From: Acanthacorydalis orientalis
Lineage: Eukaryota > Arthropoda > Insecta > Megaloptera > Corydalidae
Length of the DNA: 64,000 nucleotides
Assembly: GCA_034766995.1 (NCBI GenBank)
Contig: CM068317.1
Span: forward strand, 15,529,255-15,593,254
Direction: 5' to 3'
The position numbers and the translations under genes are program-made. This document shows, one piece after another, positions 14,540-25,007 of this stretch (its first letter is position 1; each line of letters begins with the position of its first letter). The notes under the pieces were generated by a model. The model saw only the letters and a program-made list of their open reading frames with translations. It was not told where the DNA came from and did not search any database.

Positions 14540-15000
14540 GAAAGAACTAACGCACGGTAGAGTATTTGATTAATCAAGCTGGGGAAAATTAGATTTTGTC
14601 AAACTTGTCATAGGTAATACTAATTACTACCTGAGAAAGGTAAGTAGTTAGGGAACAAAAGATCATAATTTTCCCTTCCCCTGTGCTACTTGCAACCTGG
14701 TGCTACCAGTCAGAAGTTGATTGTCTATAAGAATGCACATATCTGTTATCAGTATTCTGTGTGATCGGTTAGTTTCGAAGGAGAATTTTTTTATTCAAAA
14801 AAGTTATGAAAGATTTACACTATGTATTTTCGTAAAGGATGTAAGAGATAATGTAGTTAAACCATTTTAACTGTAATTGCATTAATTATAAAATAAAGTT
14901 CCGTTTAAAAATAATCGTTTGTTAATAATTTTTGTGCCAGTTTTGAAACAAGTCGGAGATTTTTGTTATAGTTCAGGGTGCGTCTCGATGTTTCTTTTTG
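14540..15000 (+). other. LTR-like promoter/polyadenylation arrangement, tentative
   Basis: CTATAAGA at about 14727 is followed 22-30 bp later by an initiator-like ATCAGTATTC and, about 150 bp on, by AATAAAGTTC. This spacing is typical of insect LTR promoters, but I found no paired LTR, no TG...CA ends and no gag-pol nearby. It could equally be an ordinary promoter-like coincidence. Confidence 0.2.
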
Positions 15001-15358
15001 TATTAACATAGAGAGGGATTTTTTAGCTATAAAAAAATAAAAACAGTAACTGCGGATTCGCGCAGAAGCGCTCGTATTTTGTCAGATAAACACTTTTAGT
15101 CATATATCTTGAATAGGGATTTATTTTTAATTTGAAATGTTTTTGCGTTTAGAACCATCAGGAGTCCAAATAATGACAAAATGAAAATATTTTGCATTAT
15201 GAAAATAATAACAATAATAATGTAAAAATAATAATATCAACCAACAATTGGAATTCGCCGATAATTACTCGTTGAGTCATAAACAACGCTCAGAGGTTCA
15301 AAGAAAGGAAATTAAACATCGATTTTCTTATGTAAAATCAGAGATGAAACGAGTTATA

Positions 15359-15487
15359 TGACACCCACAGGATGCAGACAACATTCTTCCTCTGATAACG
15401 TATTGACACCTACAGGATGCAGACAACATTCCTCTGATAAAGTAATGACACCTACAGGATGCAGACGACATTCCTTCTCTGATAATT
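15359..15487. repeat. Minisatellite, three units of ~43-45 bp
   Basis: Units starting with TGACACCYACAGGATGCAGA begin at 15359, 15404 and 15446; each ends in CTCTGATAA. Units differ by small length changes next to CATTC. Confidence 0.9.
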
Positions 15488-15720
15488 AGTATTGTCTTAA
15501 TAATTAATTGTAATATTGACTTATGAGATTTGTAACGACACTAAGTACAGACGTGTGGACTCACCAAATTAATTGTATATAAACGGTAACGAAATTAATA
15601 AAGTTCAGTCTTAAACGTAAATTTGTGTGAGCAGTTATTGGGACTCGTATCCTCTAGTCGAAATTATTTTTTAAAAATCCGTTACGACAAGCTCGAAACA
15701 TAATTAACGTAAATAGACGG
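15488..15720 (+). other. Second LTR-like segment, tentative
   Basis: TGTATATAAACGG at about 15577, AATAAAGTTCAGTC at about 15598 and a G+C-richer tail ending AAAATCCGTTACGA fit the U3-R-U5 order of a Ty3/Copia-type LTR, with the minisatellite in the U3 position. No matching second LTR is in the window. Confidence 0.25.
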
Positions 15721-15984
15721 CTGCATACAAAAAAGAAGAAACTTTTATATAAAAAAGTATGATTGGCTTGAGGGTACGTTTAAGGTGCCTCTAATAAGGC
15801 TAATAAAAACAATTATATTGTTTTAAAAAAGAAAATATGTTGTAATTATCCTAAAAATCCCGTCAACCAGAAGATAAGCATATTCTGAACAAATTAAATA
15901 ACAAAAATAATTTTGATCAATTAGATCAAGCAAATAGTCCATTGTATAACGAATACATTTAACAGGTTAGATATTTATCTAACT

Positions 15985-16120
15985 TGGTGCTCTAAAGATG
16001 ATGGCATCACCACCAAAATAAGAATAAGCGACAATCAAAAATGATCAATAATAATTTATTGAATACTTTTGGCCAGAATAGTATTTTGAAAAATTATATT
16101 TAAAAAAATGAAAACTACAT
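15985..16120 (+). repeat. Dispersed repeat core, copy 3
   Basis: GCTCTAAAGATGATGGCATC, then AAGCGACAATCAAAAATGAT, then TTTTGGCCAGAATAGTATTT. Clearest copy of the repeat also seen at 4745, 6048, 40800 and 48515; the last segment recurs at about 49210. Confidence 0.55.
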
Positions 16121-16269
16121 TTATTCCTAAAATTTATTTTATGTGCCAATCGTTAATACATATTTTAGGAGATATTCATAGAATGAAATATTCAAAATCT
16201 ATCATTTCATGAATACACAAATCAAATACAAAAATTTAAATCATATGATATTATGATGGAGAAATTTTG

Positions 16270-16271
<2 letters not shown>

Positions 16272-16301
<30 letters not shown>

Positions 16302-16302
16302 C
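16272..16302. repeat. Short (TA)n tract
   Basis: About 30 bp of TA just upstream of a Mar-2 derivative. Confidence 0.9.
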
Positions 16303-16644
16303 AAATTTTCTACTTATATATGAGTTCACTCTCAAATAATAATTTGGTAGAAACATAATTTCGGTTTATGATTTTCAAATTTATATAATTTTTTTAATTA
16401 ATGGTTTTTAGTGGTCGAGAACTATTGGACGATTAATTCCTAACTTATATTAAAGCTCTTGAATTATTGCGTGGTTCTAATTCAACTAACGCCTTTACTT
16501 AACCGTAATGAACTGAAAAAGGATACCCTCGGCTTTCTTCATCTTTAAGGCTCTCGTTCCCAGTACGAAATTTTGGAACCATCACTGCACCGTACGTTCC
16601 TTAACAGAACTCACACCAAAAGCATTGTTTAGTTTACGAGCAAG

Positions 16645-16912
16645 ATTCATTTTTTTATTATATTTCTTAGGTCTTAGAGGAATACCTCGACGATATTCAG
16701 AATATCCAAATGCATATACATCTTGAAATATTGTATCGTCAATTTGATCAACAATTTCACTAGTTGGTGTAATTTTTTTCTTATTTATTATTTGAGAAAA
16801 TATAATTTCACATTGAACAGTTTTATTTCCAGCTCATGCTTCATCGTCCAGTGAATGAAACCAAAAACTTCCTCCAATGGAACATAGTTATTCCCAACTT
16901 CCTATACTAAGT
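16645..16912 (+). pseudogene. COX1: NUMT: 3' end of mitochondrial cytochrome c oxidase subunit I
   Basis: Read with the invertebrate mitochondrial code (TGA as Trp) the frame is open to its end: FLGLRGIPRRYSEYPNAYTS, then WNIVSSI, a transmembrane stretch VGVIFFLFIIWE, and the C-terminal SSEWNQKLPPMEHSYSQLPI. This is the last ~85 residues of COX1, including its final membrane helix. With the nuclear code the frame has several TGA stops, so it can only be a copy of mitochondrial DNA. The left junction is close to 16643-16648, where mariner sequence (AGTTTACGAGCA) gives way to COX1. The open state of the frame suggests a fairly recent transfer. Confidence 0.93.
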
Positions 16913-16913
16913 A

Positions 16914-16978
16914 TCTAATATGGCAGATTAGTGACATGGATTTAAGCTCCATACATAAAGATTTTTCTTTTATTAGAA
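16914..16978 (+). tRNA. trnL2: NUMT: mitochondrial tRNA-Leu(UUR) copy
   Basis: TCTAATATGGCAGATTAGTG opens the acceptor and D arms; the anticodon loop TTTAAGC presents TAA between ATGGA/TCCAT stem strands; the 3' acceptor strand is TTATTAGAA. Position between COX1 and COX2 is the ancestral insect arrangement. It is a nuclear copy and not expected to be expressed as a tRNA. Confidence 0.92.
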
Positions 16979-16980
16979 TA

Positions 16981-17354
16981 ATGGCAACATGATCTAATCT
17001 AAAATTTCAAGATAGAATCTCCTCACTTATAGAACAATTAACTTTTTTCCAGGATCACATTTTATTAATTCTTAATATAAATACTACATTAGTACACTAT
17101 TTAATAATAAATTTTTTTAATAAATTTTCATATCGATTACTTCTAGGAGGTTAAACCATTGAAATTATTTGAACAATTCTTCCTGTAATTACTTTAATTT
17201 TTATTGTTTTACCATCACTTCAAATTTTATATTAACTATATTAAATTAGTAAATATACCTCATCCTGCAATTACTTTTAAACCAATTGGTTTTCAATGAT
17301 ATTGATCATATGGATATTCAAATTTTACAAATATAGAATTATGATTCATATATA
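16981..17354 (+). pseudogene. COX2: NUMT: 5' part of mitochondrial cytochrome c oxidase subunit II
   Basis: Starts with ATG two bases after the tRNA: MATWSNLKFQD, then EQLTFFQDHILLILN, FFNKFSYRLLLGG, IEIIWTILPVITLIFIVLPS and LQILY. This is the N-terminal segment with both membrane helices. One CAA-to-TAA change breaks the frame after RLLLGG, and a small deletion near 17232 shifts it; the continuation HPAITFKPIGFQWYWSYGYS is still clear, using TGA as Trp. The copy stops at about 17354, where mariner sequence (TGCTTTACCATCCG) resumes. About 105 of ~225 residues are represented. Confidence 0.93.
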
Positions 17355-17761
17355 ATGCTTTACCATCCGTTTTGAACTCATACAAAAATTGCTCTTATTT
17401 GATTCTTTTTCATCTTTAATTCCATAGACCAATTTAAAATAAAATTAATTATAAAACCAAAGTCGATGTCACCAAAATGCAAACTGGAAAATGAACTATG
17501 AAATGATATTAACATGAACACGATGAAATGACACTTTCATTGAAAAAAATAAGGTTAGAATTCAGAAAACAAAAACCGCAATTATTTTTCTACCAAACCT
17601 AATAGAATACTGAACTTATTTTCTCAATTTTAATTAATTATGAGATAAAATTATTATAATTATCATTTATATTACTTATTTTTTTTATATTCATCTCTTA
17701 TAATCAGTGTTTATAATAATTTTATTTTGGTACCTACTTTATATTAGCGCTAAATGATTAA

Positions 17762-17818
17762 AACCAAAATAATCTGAAGATTATTTTGGTTAAGATTATT
17801 TTGATGAATCAAAATAAT
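17762..17818. repeat. Two adjacent perfect hairpins, both with a GA loop
   Basis: First: AACCAAAATAATCT - GA - AGATTATTTTGGTT (17762-17791). Second: ATTATTTTGAT - GA - ATCAAAATAAT (17795-17818). Both stems are perfect and share the ATTATTTTG core. Confidence 0.9.
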
Positions 17819-18270
17819 TACAAAAATTAATAAGATATGGGTTTTTAATTACCTTATACTTTTGTTTTTGCCTGTGCTGCAATTTGAATAAAAAATATAC
17901 CTTATGATGTAAATGACATAATAAGCATATTATATAATGATTAGAAAATAAAATAATATTTGTTATCCATCATTTGATAAGTAAACTTTTATTTTTTTAT
18001 TCTTAAAATCCTCCTATGAAAAAATATGCAAACATTCCACATAAGATTCAATTATCTTTCGCTTCTATTTTTTGCATACCTTATAACTGTAAATAATTAA
18101 TTTAATTCGGTACTAATTTAATAATAATTCAGTGAATAAATAACATAATTTAAAAATAAAATACTTTTTTACCAGAAGTGATAGTATAAAGAAACTTCAC
18201 TTTCACTGCATAATGTCTTCTAAACCTGTAGAATAATTTTTTTCGTAATTTAAAAAAAAATAATAAACTC
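17819..18270. other. No recognisable feature
   Basis: A+T-rich; nothing identified. Confidence 0.6.
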
Positions 18271-18412
18271 AAAGTCGATGTTACCGAAATACAGACCAAA
18301 TAATACAGTTTAAAATGATATTAACATAAATGCGATGAAATGACACTTTCATTAAAAAAAATCCAAGTTAGAATTCAGAACACCAAAACCGCAATTATTT
18401 TTCCACCAACCA
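18271..18412 (-). mobile_element. Mar-2 terminal fragment (5' UTR and terminus)
   Basis: AAAGTCGATGTTACCGAAAT through GATGAAATGACACTTTCATT to the terminus ATTATTTTTCCACCAACC at 18412. It matches the 5' end of other Mar-2 copies; the remainder is missing. Confidence 0.8.
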
Positions 18413-19561
18413 TGGTTGTTATAGCACTGACTTAAACCCTCGACATGTATGTCATTATACTTTTATATAATTTGGTGTTTTTAATTATCATTTTACTTTT
18501 AATGAAAAATATTATAGCAAATAAGTTTCAAAATTAATTAAAACTGTAAAAAGTGAGAGAGAAAATTAAAAAATAAACATGTAATATATCATTAAATTAA
18601 TATATATATATATATATATCTTTTTATAAGTACAACTGGAATACAATTTATTCATTTTCTTCTCGATTATCAAATTTGAAAGGTATCTTCAAGGAAAGCA
18701 CTTTTAATATTAAAATGTTATATCATAAAATCTGATTAATAAGAAATTTATCTCACGGCATCGTTTAATGACTTTTTATGACGTGTTTATGATATTAAAT
18801 TCGAATTTGCAATATACAAAATATTAAAATGTTGATTAAAGTTATTCTAATCATATCACTAGTGAAAAAGGTTAGAAAATAAATAATATCGAAAGTACAA
18901 ATCTAAATTATTGTATTTTCCGTCAAATAAAAACCCTTACAATTGCCAACATATGTAAATAAAGAGAATATCTGCAGGCATTTATAAAAAATATAAAAAG
19001 TTTCTGAAAACATGTATTTATAAAATGTGTATTTACATTTCAAACAAAATTATTTAAGTATTATTAATAAAAAATCAATGAAATTACTAATGTTATTTTT
19101 TAAAAAAAATGATGTTTTCCACGTTTATAGTGAAATATTTTTAAATATAATTTCCATAATTACTTAAAAATTATTTGATTTGTGAATATTATATATATAT
19201 ATATATACGAGTATATCTAATAATTTCATGATTCATTAAAAATAAGTACCTAGGAAGCTTTTTATCGTAGCAATCCCGATCAAAAGATAAAAACCATTAA
19301 ATCTGCAGTTTTATTATACTAGTCGTACACTTTTGCTTTCTGTTACAGTTAGACATATTATTTTGTTCCATGATTTATTTTCACTTTTTTTAAATGAAAT
19401 ATAATTCATTTCATTCTTTTATTAAGTTACAAATCTAATGAAATACAGTTGACATAAATAAATAATTTTCTTACTTACAACATCTAAAAACAGTTATCTT
19501 ATTTAAACAGACTTGTTAAAAAAATGGATAGACGTGCTTTTATATTTCTGAAGTAGTACGA
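18413..19561. other. No recognisable feature
   Basis: A+T-rich with short TA tracts at 18600-18619 and 19191-19207. Confidence 0.6.
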
Positions 19562-19603
<42 letters not shown>

Positions 19604-19625
19604 TCGAGTGTATATATATATATAT
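19562..19625. repeat. (TA)n microsatellite
   Basis: Two TA blocks around CTCGAGTG; abuts the DD41D element. Confidence 0.95.
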
Positions 19626-20908
19626 AAAGGTGACTCAATTTAGGCTTCGACATCAAAATATAAAAAAAAACGCAAAAATTAAAAAAATCATACTTTTTTA
19701 TTCAGCATTTTAGTTCATTTCAATACAATTATGTATGCAATATTATTGTTCAAATGGCCGCCGGGACCCCTGTGCTATGACGTAACGCACTTATCATATT
19801 TTCGATTAGATCGCTGCACAACGCCCTCTCTATTTCGGCTATTTGTCGTATTTCCTATTTCAGCTCTGCAATCGTGTTCGGTTTGTTCTCGTACTCTTCA
19901 AATAACTCCAAAGAAATAAATCTAGAGGAGTTAAATCGCTTAATCTCGGCGGCCAATTGATGTCGCCGTTTCGTGAGACCATGCAACCTGGAAATGTAGT
20001 GCACAGTAGCGTGATTGTTTCTGCTGCTATGTGACTGGTGGCACCGTCTTGTTGAAACCAGACATTCTCTATGGACATATATTCCAATTGGCCCTTCAAA
20101 AAGTGTATTATCATGCTCTGATAGCGAGCAGCATTGACTATAACAACGTTTTCCTCGTCATTTTCAGAAAAAAATATGGGCCAATTAAAACTTCAGACCA
20201 CATGCCACACCAGAACATCACTTTTCGATGATGCATTTGTTTCTTATAAATCTTTCTTGAATTTTCCAACCTCCAAATACGCCAATTTTGCTTATTTACG
20301 AATCCATTGAGGTGAAAATGCCTCATTGGTAATAACGATTTTCTTTGAAAAATCCATTCTTTGTTCACGCATCCATTCAGAAAATTCACGACGCTTTTGA
20401 TCCTTTCTAGGCTTTAAATCTTGTGTTATTTGGATTTTGTAAGCATGTAAACGCAAATACTTTATCGAAATTCGCTGTATAGTGCAATAGGAAAGACCCA
20501 ATTGCTATATGATCGACGACGTTTCGATGTACTCGGTTCCTTGGTCACACTTTCACGAACCACTGAAATATTTTCGTCCAGGCGACCTGCACGAGCATAT
20601 TGAGGTGTTTTGATCTTTGCTACTGACTTGAATTGTTCAAATTTTTTAATCAAACTACAAATTGTGCACTCAGAAGGTCGATTTTGTACACCAAAATATT
20701 CACGTAGAATACGGTGTACACTTTTCTTCGAACAGCCATTTTCATAATAGGCTACGATAATTTTAATGGGTTATTACGTCATATACTACTCCATGATTAA
20801 TTTTGTACACATTCCTATTCTACAAAAACCTCTTTAACATTGACAAATAATTTTACGTTTGAAAAATATTCACCACTGTTATATGGAAACTCACTTTGAA
20901 TCAACCTT

Positions 20909-20910
<2 letters not shown>
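19626..20910 (-). mobile_element. DD41D (rosa-like) Tc1/mariner-superfamily element, copy 1
   Basis: Termini AAAGGTGACTCAATTTAGG at 19626 and, in reverse complement, AAAGGTTGATTCAAAGTGAG at 20910; both touch TA arrays. Minus-strand pieces give a transposase: helix-turn-helix region (KKSVHRILREYF, CTICSLIKKFEQF), NGFVNKQNWRIW near the first catalytic site, MFWCGMWSEVLIGPYFF, then VWFQQDGATSHIAAETI and INWPPRLSDLTPLDLFLW. Counting from the Asp of QQD to the Asp of PLD gives 41 intervening residues, i.e. DD41D, the spacing of the rosa group, not mariner D34D. Frameshifts and stops break it into at least five pieces. Copy 2 lies at 51776-53068. Confidence 0.88.

Positions 20911-20962
<52 letters not shown>
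20911..20962. repeat. (TA)n microsatellite between two transposons
   Basis: About 50 bp of TA separating the DD41D element from Mar-4. Confidence 0.95.
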
Positions 20963-20964
<2 letters not shown>

Positions 20965-22190
20965 GATTAAAGTTAATTCGGTTCCATTAAATTGAATCAA
21001 TCATAACTCTGTTCTAAATTAAAATATTTTCTCGTCGTATTAGAATTTTGATGCGGCAACCTTATCATTTAAAAAACCATACATCTTGGTCAAAGGCAGT
21101 TGGCATAACTTCACAGTACAGCAGTGAACACGATAGCGTCCGAAAACTATAATTTTAGACATTGAACATTGTTCGCATTTCAGATAAAACAAATACTGTT
21201 GAACCTAAAAATGATTTGTTCAGCTTTAGAGAACGGTGTTGTGATGCAGAAAACATGCAAAAACCATTTCGAAGTGGTTATTTTGATCTTTCCGATCGAG
21301 AAAATCCCGGACATCCGAAAAACTTTGAAGATGAGAAGCTTAAACAGCGGTTAAGTGAAAACTTTACTCAGTCTGAACAGAAACTCACACAACAACTCGG
21401 TGTTACTCAGTGAGCTATTCCCTATTTTCTAGATCTGCTGGGAAAAATTCAAAAGCTAAACCAATGGATTCCACATGAGCTCAGCCCGAAAAATAAATAA
21501 ATAAGATTCGATACGACTATATGCTCACTCACAAGGTTTAAAAGGAAGAATTTTTTGCATAAAATTATAACTGGAGATGAAAATTGGACTTTTTATGACG
21601 ATCTTAAACGCCGAAAATCATGTATTATGCCAGATGAACCACCGACATCGACTCCAAAATCAAATATTCACCCTAAAAAAGTGCTATTGTATATTTAATG
21701 GCACATTAAATATACAATACAGATTGTAAACTCAGAGCAATACTAACAACATCTTATCCGTTTGAGTGACGAATTACAAAGAAAAATATCATTCGAAAGC
21801 GAATGAACGAGGCAAGTGTTTTTGCAGTACGAAAACATTCAGCCGCACGTCGCGAAAAGGAACAAAGACGTTATTTGTTGTTGAGCTAGGAAGTTCTTCC
21901 TCATGAGGCATAATCATTGGACCTAGTCCCGTCAAATTATCATCTTTTCCGGTCGCTCCAGCATCACCTAACTAATACCTATTTTAAAACAGTGAAATGA
22001 GTCAGAAGAAGCACTGACGACTTCGTCGACCGGCATCTTTTTTTCGACAAAGGTTTCAGTTACCCAACAGACGGAGAGACGTTGTACAAAATATTGAGAG
22101 ATATTTTGAAGATTGCAATGTATTCCATTTTTCTGTAAATAATCATTTATTTTCTACAAAAATCAGCGAATCAATTTGTGCACCTAATGT
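20963..22190 (+). mobile_element. Mariner (Mar-4), near full length, inactive
   Basis: Translation in pieces: FRSGYFDLSDRENPGHPKNF (helix-turn-helix linker) at about 21270, TQSEQKLTQQLGVTQ at about 21370, FLHKIITGDENWTFYDD-like first catalytic block at about 21555, ERTRQVFLQYENIQPHVAK (second block, HDN changed to YEN) at about 21808, and SNYHLFRSLQHHL (third Asp changed to Asn) at about 21935. At least two of three catalytic residues are lost. A perfect hairpin interrupts it at 21685-21719. The right end meets the next element at 22190. Confidence 0.82.
21685..21719. repeat. Perfect 15-bp-arm hairpin inside Mar-4
   Basis: TATTGTATATTTAAT - GGCAC - ATTAAATATACAATA. The left arm lies where the transposase should read LLYIWW; the right arm is an inverted copy of it and is not mariner sequence. 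Confidence 0.93.
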
Positions 22191-22191
22191 A

Positions 22192-23473
22192 TTAGATTGG
22201 TACAAAAATAATTGTGATTTTTACGTATCGAGTATAAAGACGCATACATCAGTTAAAAATTATATTTATTAATCAAAATAAAGACCATTGGCTTGTACAC
22301 ATTTCTCCCAACGGGAAACAATTTATTTATTATTCTTACAAGATAGAATTCTTTAGTCCTGGAATTGATGAATTCATCGAAAACTTTTGAGCTGATGCTT
22401 GATCTTTGAAGAACTTCTTTTTTAGGAAATTATTAAAATATTTTAAAAAATGATAATCTGTCTGAGACAGGTTCAGAGAATAAGGTGGGTGAGGTAAGGT
22501 CTTATAACCCAGTTCATTTAATTTTTTTAAGTCATTTGTGAGACGTGTGGTCGAGCGTTGTCATTAAGAAAAATTGATCCTTTTCAATTGAATAATGCTA
22601 GCCTTAACGATTCAACTTCTCATACATTTTTCAACTTCCTGACAATATTTTTCTGCTGTTGTTATTTCACCAGGACTTAAGAAGTTGTAGTGAATAATTC
22701 CTCTTGCTGACCACCAAATAGTGACCATAATCTTTTTTTCATGAAGTTTCTGTTTACGAAACTGTTTTGATGCTCCACCTCTGTCTAGCCAATGTGATGA
22801 CCGTTCTCGATTGTTGTAGAGAAATCACTTTTCATCACATGTGTCAAAGAGATCAATTATAGGGATCATTGTTGTTACGCAAAAGAAGCGCAGAACAGAC
22901 TTCGTATCGACGAATTACTGGATTTTCATTTAGTTCATATGGCACCCATCTATTCAGCTTTTTGTTTTTTCAGTTAGATTCAAATGTCGAACAACTGTTG
23001 AATGATCAACATTAAGTTCTTTTGTCACCTCTCAAGTTATTTTAGGTGGTGCCGCTTCAATAATGGTTCTTAAATCATTATTGTATCTATAGATGAAGTA
23101 CGTCCATGACCTTCCTCATCGTCAAGGCTTTCAGTTCGATTACGAATTTGTGGAACCAGTATTGAGCTGTACGTTCACTAATTGACTCTTCGACAAAAAC
23201 AAATTTAATATTTCGAGCAGTTTCTATTGCTTTAAGTTCCAATTTAAACTCACACAACAAAATCACACAAATTTGCTTTTTTCCATGACTAATTTAAGAG
23301 ATTAAATCCAACTATACTAAAGAATGAAAACAATAGATGTAAACTGAAATCAGTAGCACTAATTTCATTGTTTACAATAATGTATCATGACTATAACAAA
23401 AGATAACTGTAACTTAAAAAATCAGCGCCAAACTAAAAATAATAAAAACCGTAATTATTTTTGCACCAACCTA

Positions 23474-23474
<1 letters not shown>
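22192..23474 (-). mobile_element. Mariner (Mar-1), full length, inactive
   Basis: Both termini present: TTAGATTGGTACAAAAATAA at 22192 and, from 23474 inwards, TTAGGTTGGTGCAAAAATAA; length 1283 bp, the normal size of a mariner. Minus-strand pieces: start near 23285 (MEKKQICVILLCEFKLELKA), ERTAQYWFHKF, LRRIRSLFCASFA-like linker, CDEKXFLYNNRER first catalytic block, WSLFGGQQEELFTTTS (frame-shifted VWWSARGIIHYNF), FLNDNARPHVSQMT second block and LSQTDYHFLKYFNNFL third block. Catalytic Asp residues are mostly still readable but stops and shifts are frequent. It abuts Mar-4 on one side and a TA array on the other. Confidence 0.9.

Positions 23475-23514
<40 letters not shown>
23475..23514. repeat. 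(TA)n microsatellite
   Basis: About 38 bp of TA directly after the Mar-1 terminus. Confidence 0.95.
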
Positions 23515-23515
<1 letters not shown>

Positions 23516-25007
23516 CCTTATCTCTAAAGAGAAATCTTTAGATTGTCCTCAAAGATCACGAGGTCTAAAAATTCGTAATTTATAAAAACTGTGCAAGCAA
23601 GGAGTTGTCAAAAAACAAGAGGGTTAAATTGAAAACCTAAAGAAAGTATATAGTAGAGGCAAATGAACAATAAAATTTTGAATCAATAAATAAGTTTGTT
23701 AAACTTTTTTATGAATGTTTGTGATGATGAACAGTTACGACGACGCATCTCAAATCCGCACCATAACAGTTAATTTTATTTAAAAACTGTTCACTCTATA
23801 AGCTTTTAAAATGTATTTATTTAACCGTATTGTTCTCAAGAAATAAATTTGATTGTGAGCAAATATCAGTTCATTTTTTTGAGATGAAATAATAGTGATA
23901 AATATAATAAGCGCTTAAATTTAAGTTTCATTATTATATGCTTGATTTATTTGTGCTTGTTTCGTATAAGATTTTGTTCTGATAAGAAAGAATAAGGAAA
24001 ATAATGAATATAGAAAGTATTTCGAATTAAATATAATTAGATTCCATATATTCCGCACAGTAGTATAACAAGAAGAATTTATGTAGATCGGTGACGAAGG
24101 GGATGACTACGACTATAACTGAGGATCGTGTGTCACGCCTCATTCTCAGCATCGAACACCCATTGTGCAAACTGTTTCACAATTTCGTATCGGAGCGAAA
24201 CTGTTACTTTCATTACATGACGACGATGCTTGGTGCCCCGTTCTAGGTGTGCCCTATGTCAGTCCAATCAATAAAACATCACCAAGGTCGGATGCTCTCG
24301 AAAAATGTGATGAGTAACGGTTGTTATCTCGTCCATTTTATATCTGAAATGTATGATCATAATTGTATTCGAAATAATCACAATGGTGCGAAATTATCAA
24401 GAACCCGTTATCTCTCTACACTGCTATTGGCGCTGCGGTTCGATTTTTTCATCTTTAAGGACAATATTTAAATTAGTGTTTAACATTGACAGCCTAGTGA
24501 ATAGTTCCTTATGTATCTTTTTGAAGCATATTGTGTTATGTGCAATAAAACCATTACTATATACATATAAAAACATTACTACTTACATACAATCAATTAT
24601 AAAAAAACATATTAAAGTTCAATTCTAAAAAACATAGGTTTGTTAAAAATCCTATTTTAATAAGTAAAAATTTATATATTCGTATAAAAAGTACGATTTT
24701 ACAGAGATCAAGTAAATAATGAATTAAATGAGAAAAATCATATTTTGAAAATATTCAGTTTTTCTAATGCATATCGCACTTCGTTAAAGAAATATAGAAA
24801 GATTATTATAACATTTATTGATAATAATAAATTAATTTACAAAAAAATTGTGTGTGTGGAAAGCCAGACCGAAAAAGTGAAAATTTTGTCCTATAAGTAT
24901 AAGGTTATAAAGAGGGTATAAGAGTAAGATATTATTATTAATTTTTGTAAAGAACTATTTTCTTTTTAATGAAAATAATAACTTTTATTCTGTTTCTATG
25001 TTTTCGT
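23515..25007. other. Unassigned, with a G+C-richer island at 24080-24440
   Basis: No family recognised. The island (CGATGCTTGGTGCCCCGTTC and neighbours) has normal base composition and short open frames on both strands, but none resembles a known protein, and I see no convincing splice-bounded exon. Confidence 0.45.

Larger units (their letters stand above)
16341..17602 (-). mobile_element. Mar-2 deletion derivative carrying a mitochondrial DNA insert
   Basis: Left terminus near 16341 (TTTGGTAGAAACATAATTTC) and right terminus TTTTTCTACCAAACCTAA ending at 17602. Minus-strand sequence between 17580 and 17355, and again from 16642 to 16400, corresponds to the 5' UTR and the N-terminal helix-turn-helix region of the transposase; the catalytic domain is deleted as in the copies at 33156, 46069 and 63241. 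The two mariner halves are separated by about 710 bp of mitochondrial sequence. Removing the insert leaves an element of about 550 bp, the size of the other deletion derivatives. Confidence 0.85.

Noticed and set aside
15359..15487. CRISPR-like array
   Set aside because: Three contiguous units with no unique spacers in an animal nuclear sequence; this is a minisatellite.
14540..15720. A complete LTR retrotransposon
   Set aside because: Promoter- and polyadenylation-like signals are present, but no gag, pol, primer site or paired LTR was found, so only low-confidence LTR-like notes are given.
16914..16978. Functional nuclear tRNA gene
   Set aside because: It is the mitochondrial tRNA-Leu(UUR) form between COX1 and COX2 pieces; no nuclear-type internal promoter is convincing and the context is a NUMT.
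16645..17354. Assembly contamination by mitochondrial reads
   Set aside because: Both junctions fall inside one mariner derivative, and COX2 has a stop and a frameshift, which fits a nuclear copy. Raw reads would still be worth checking.
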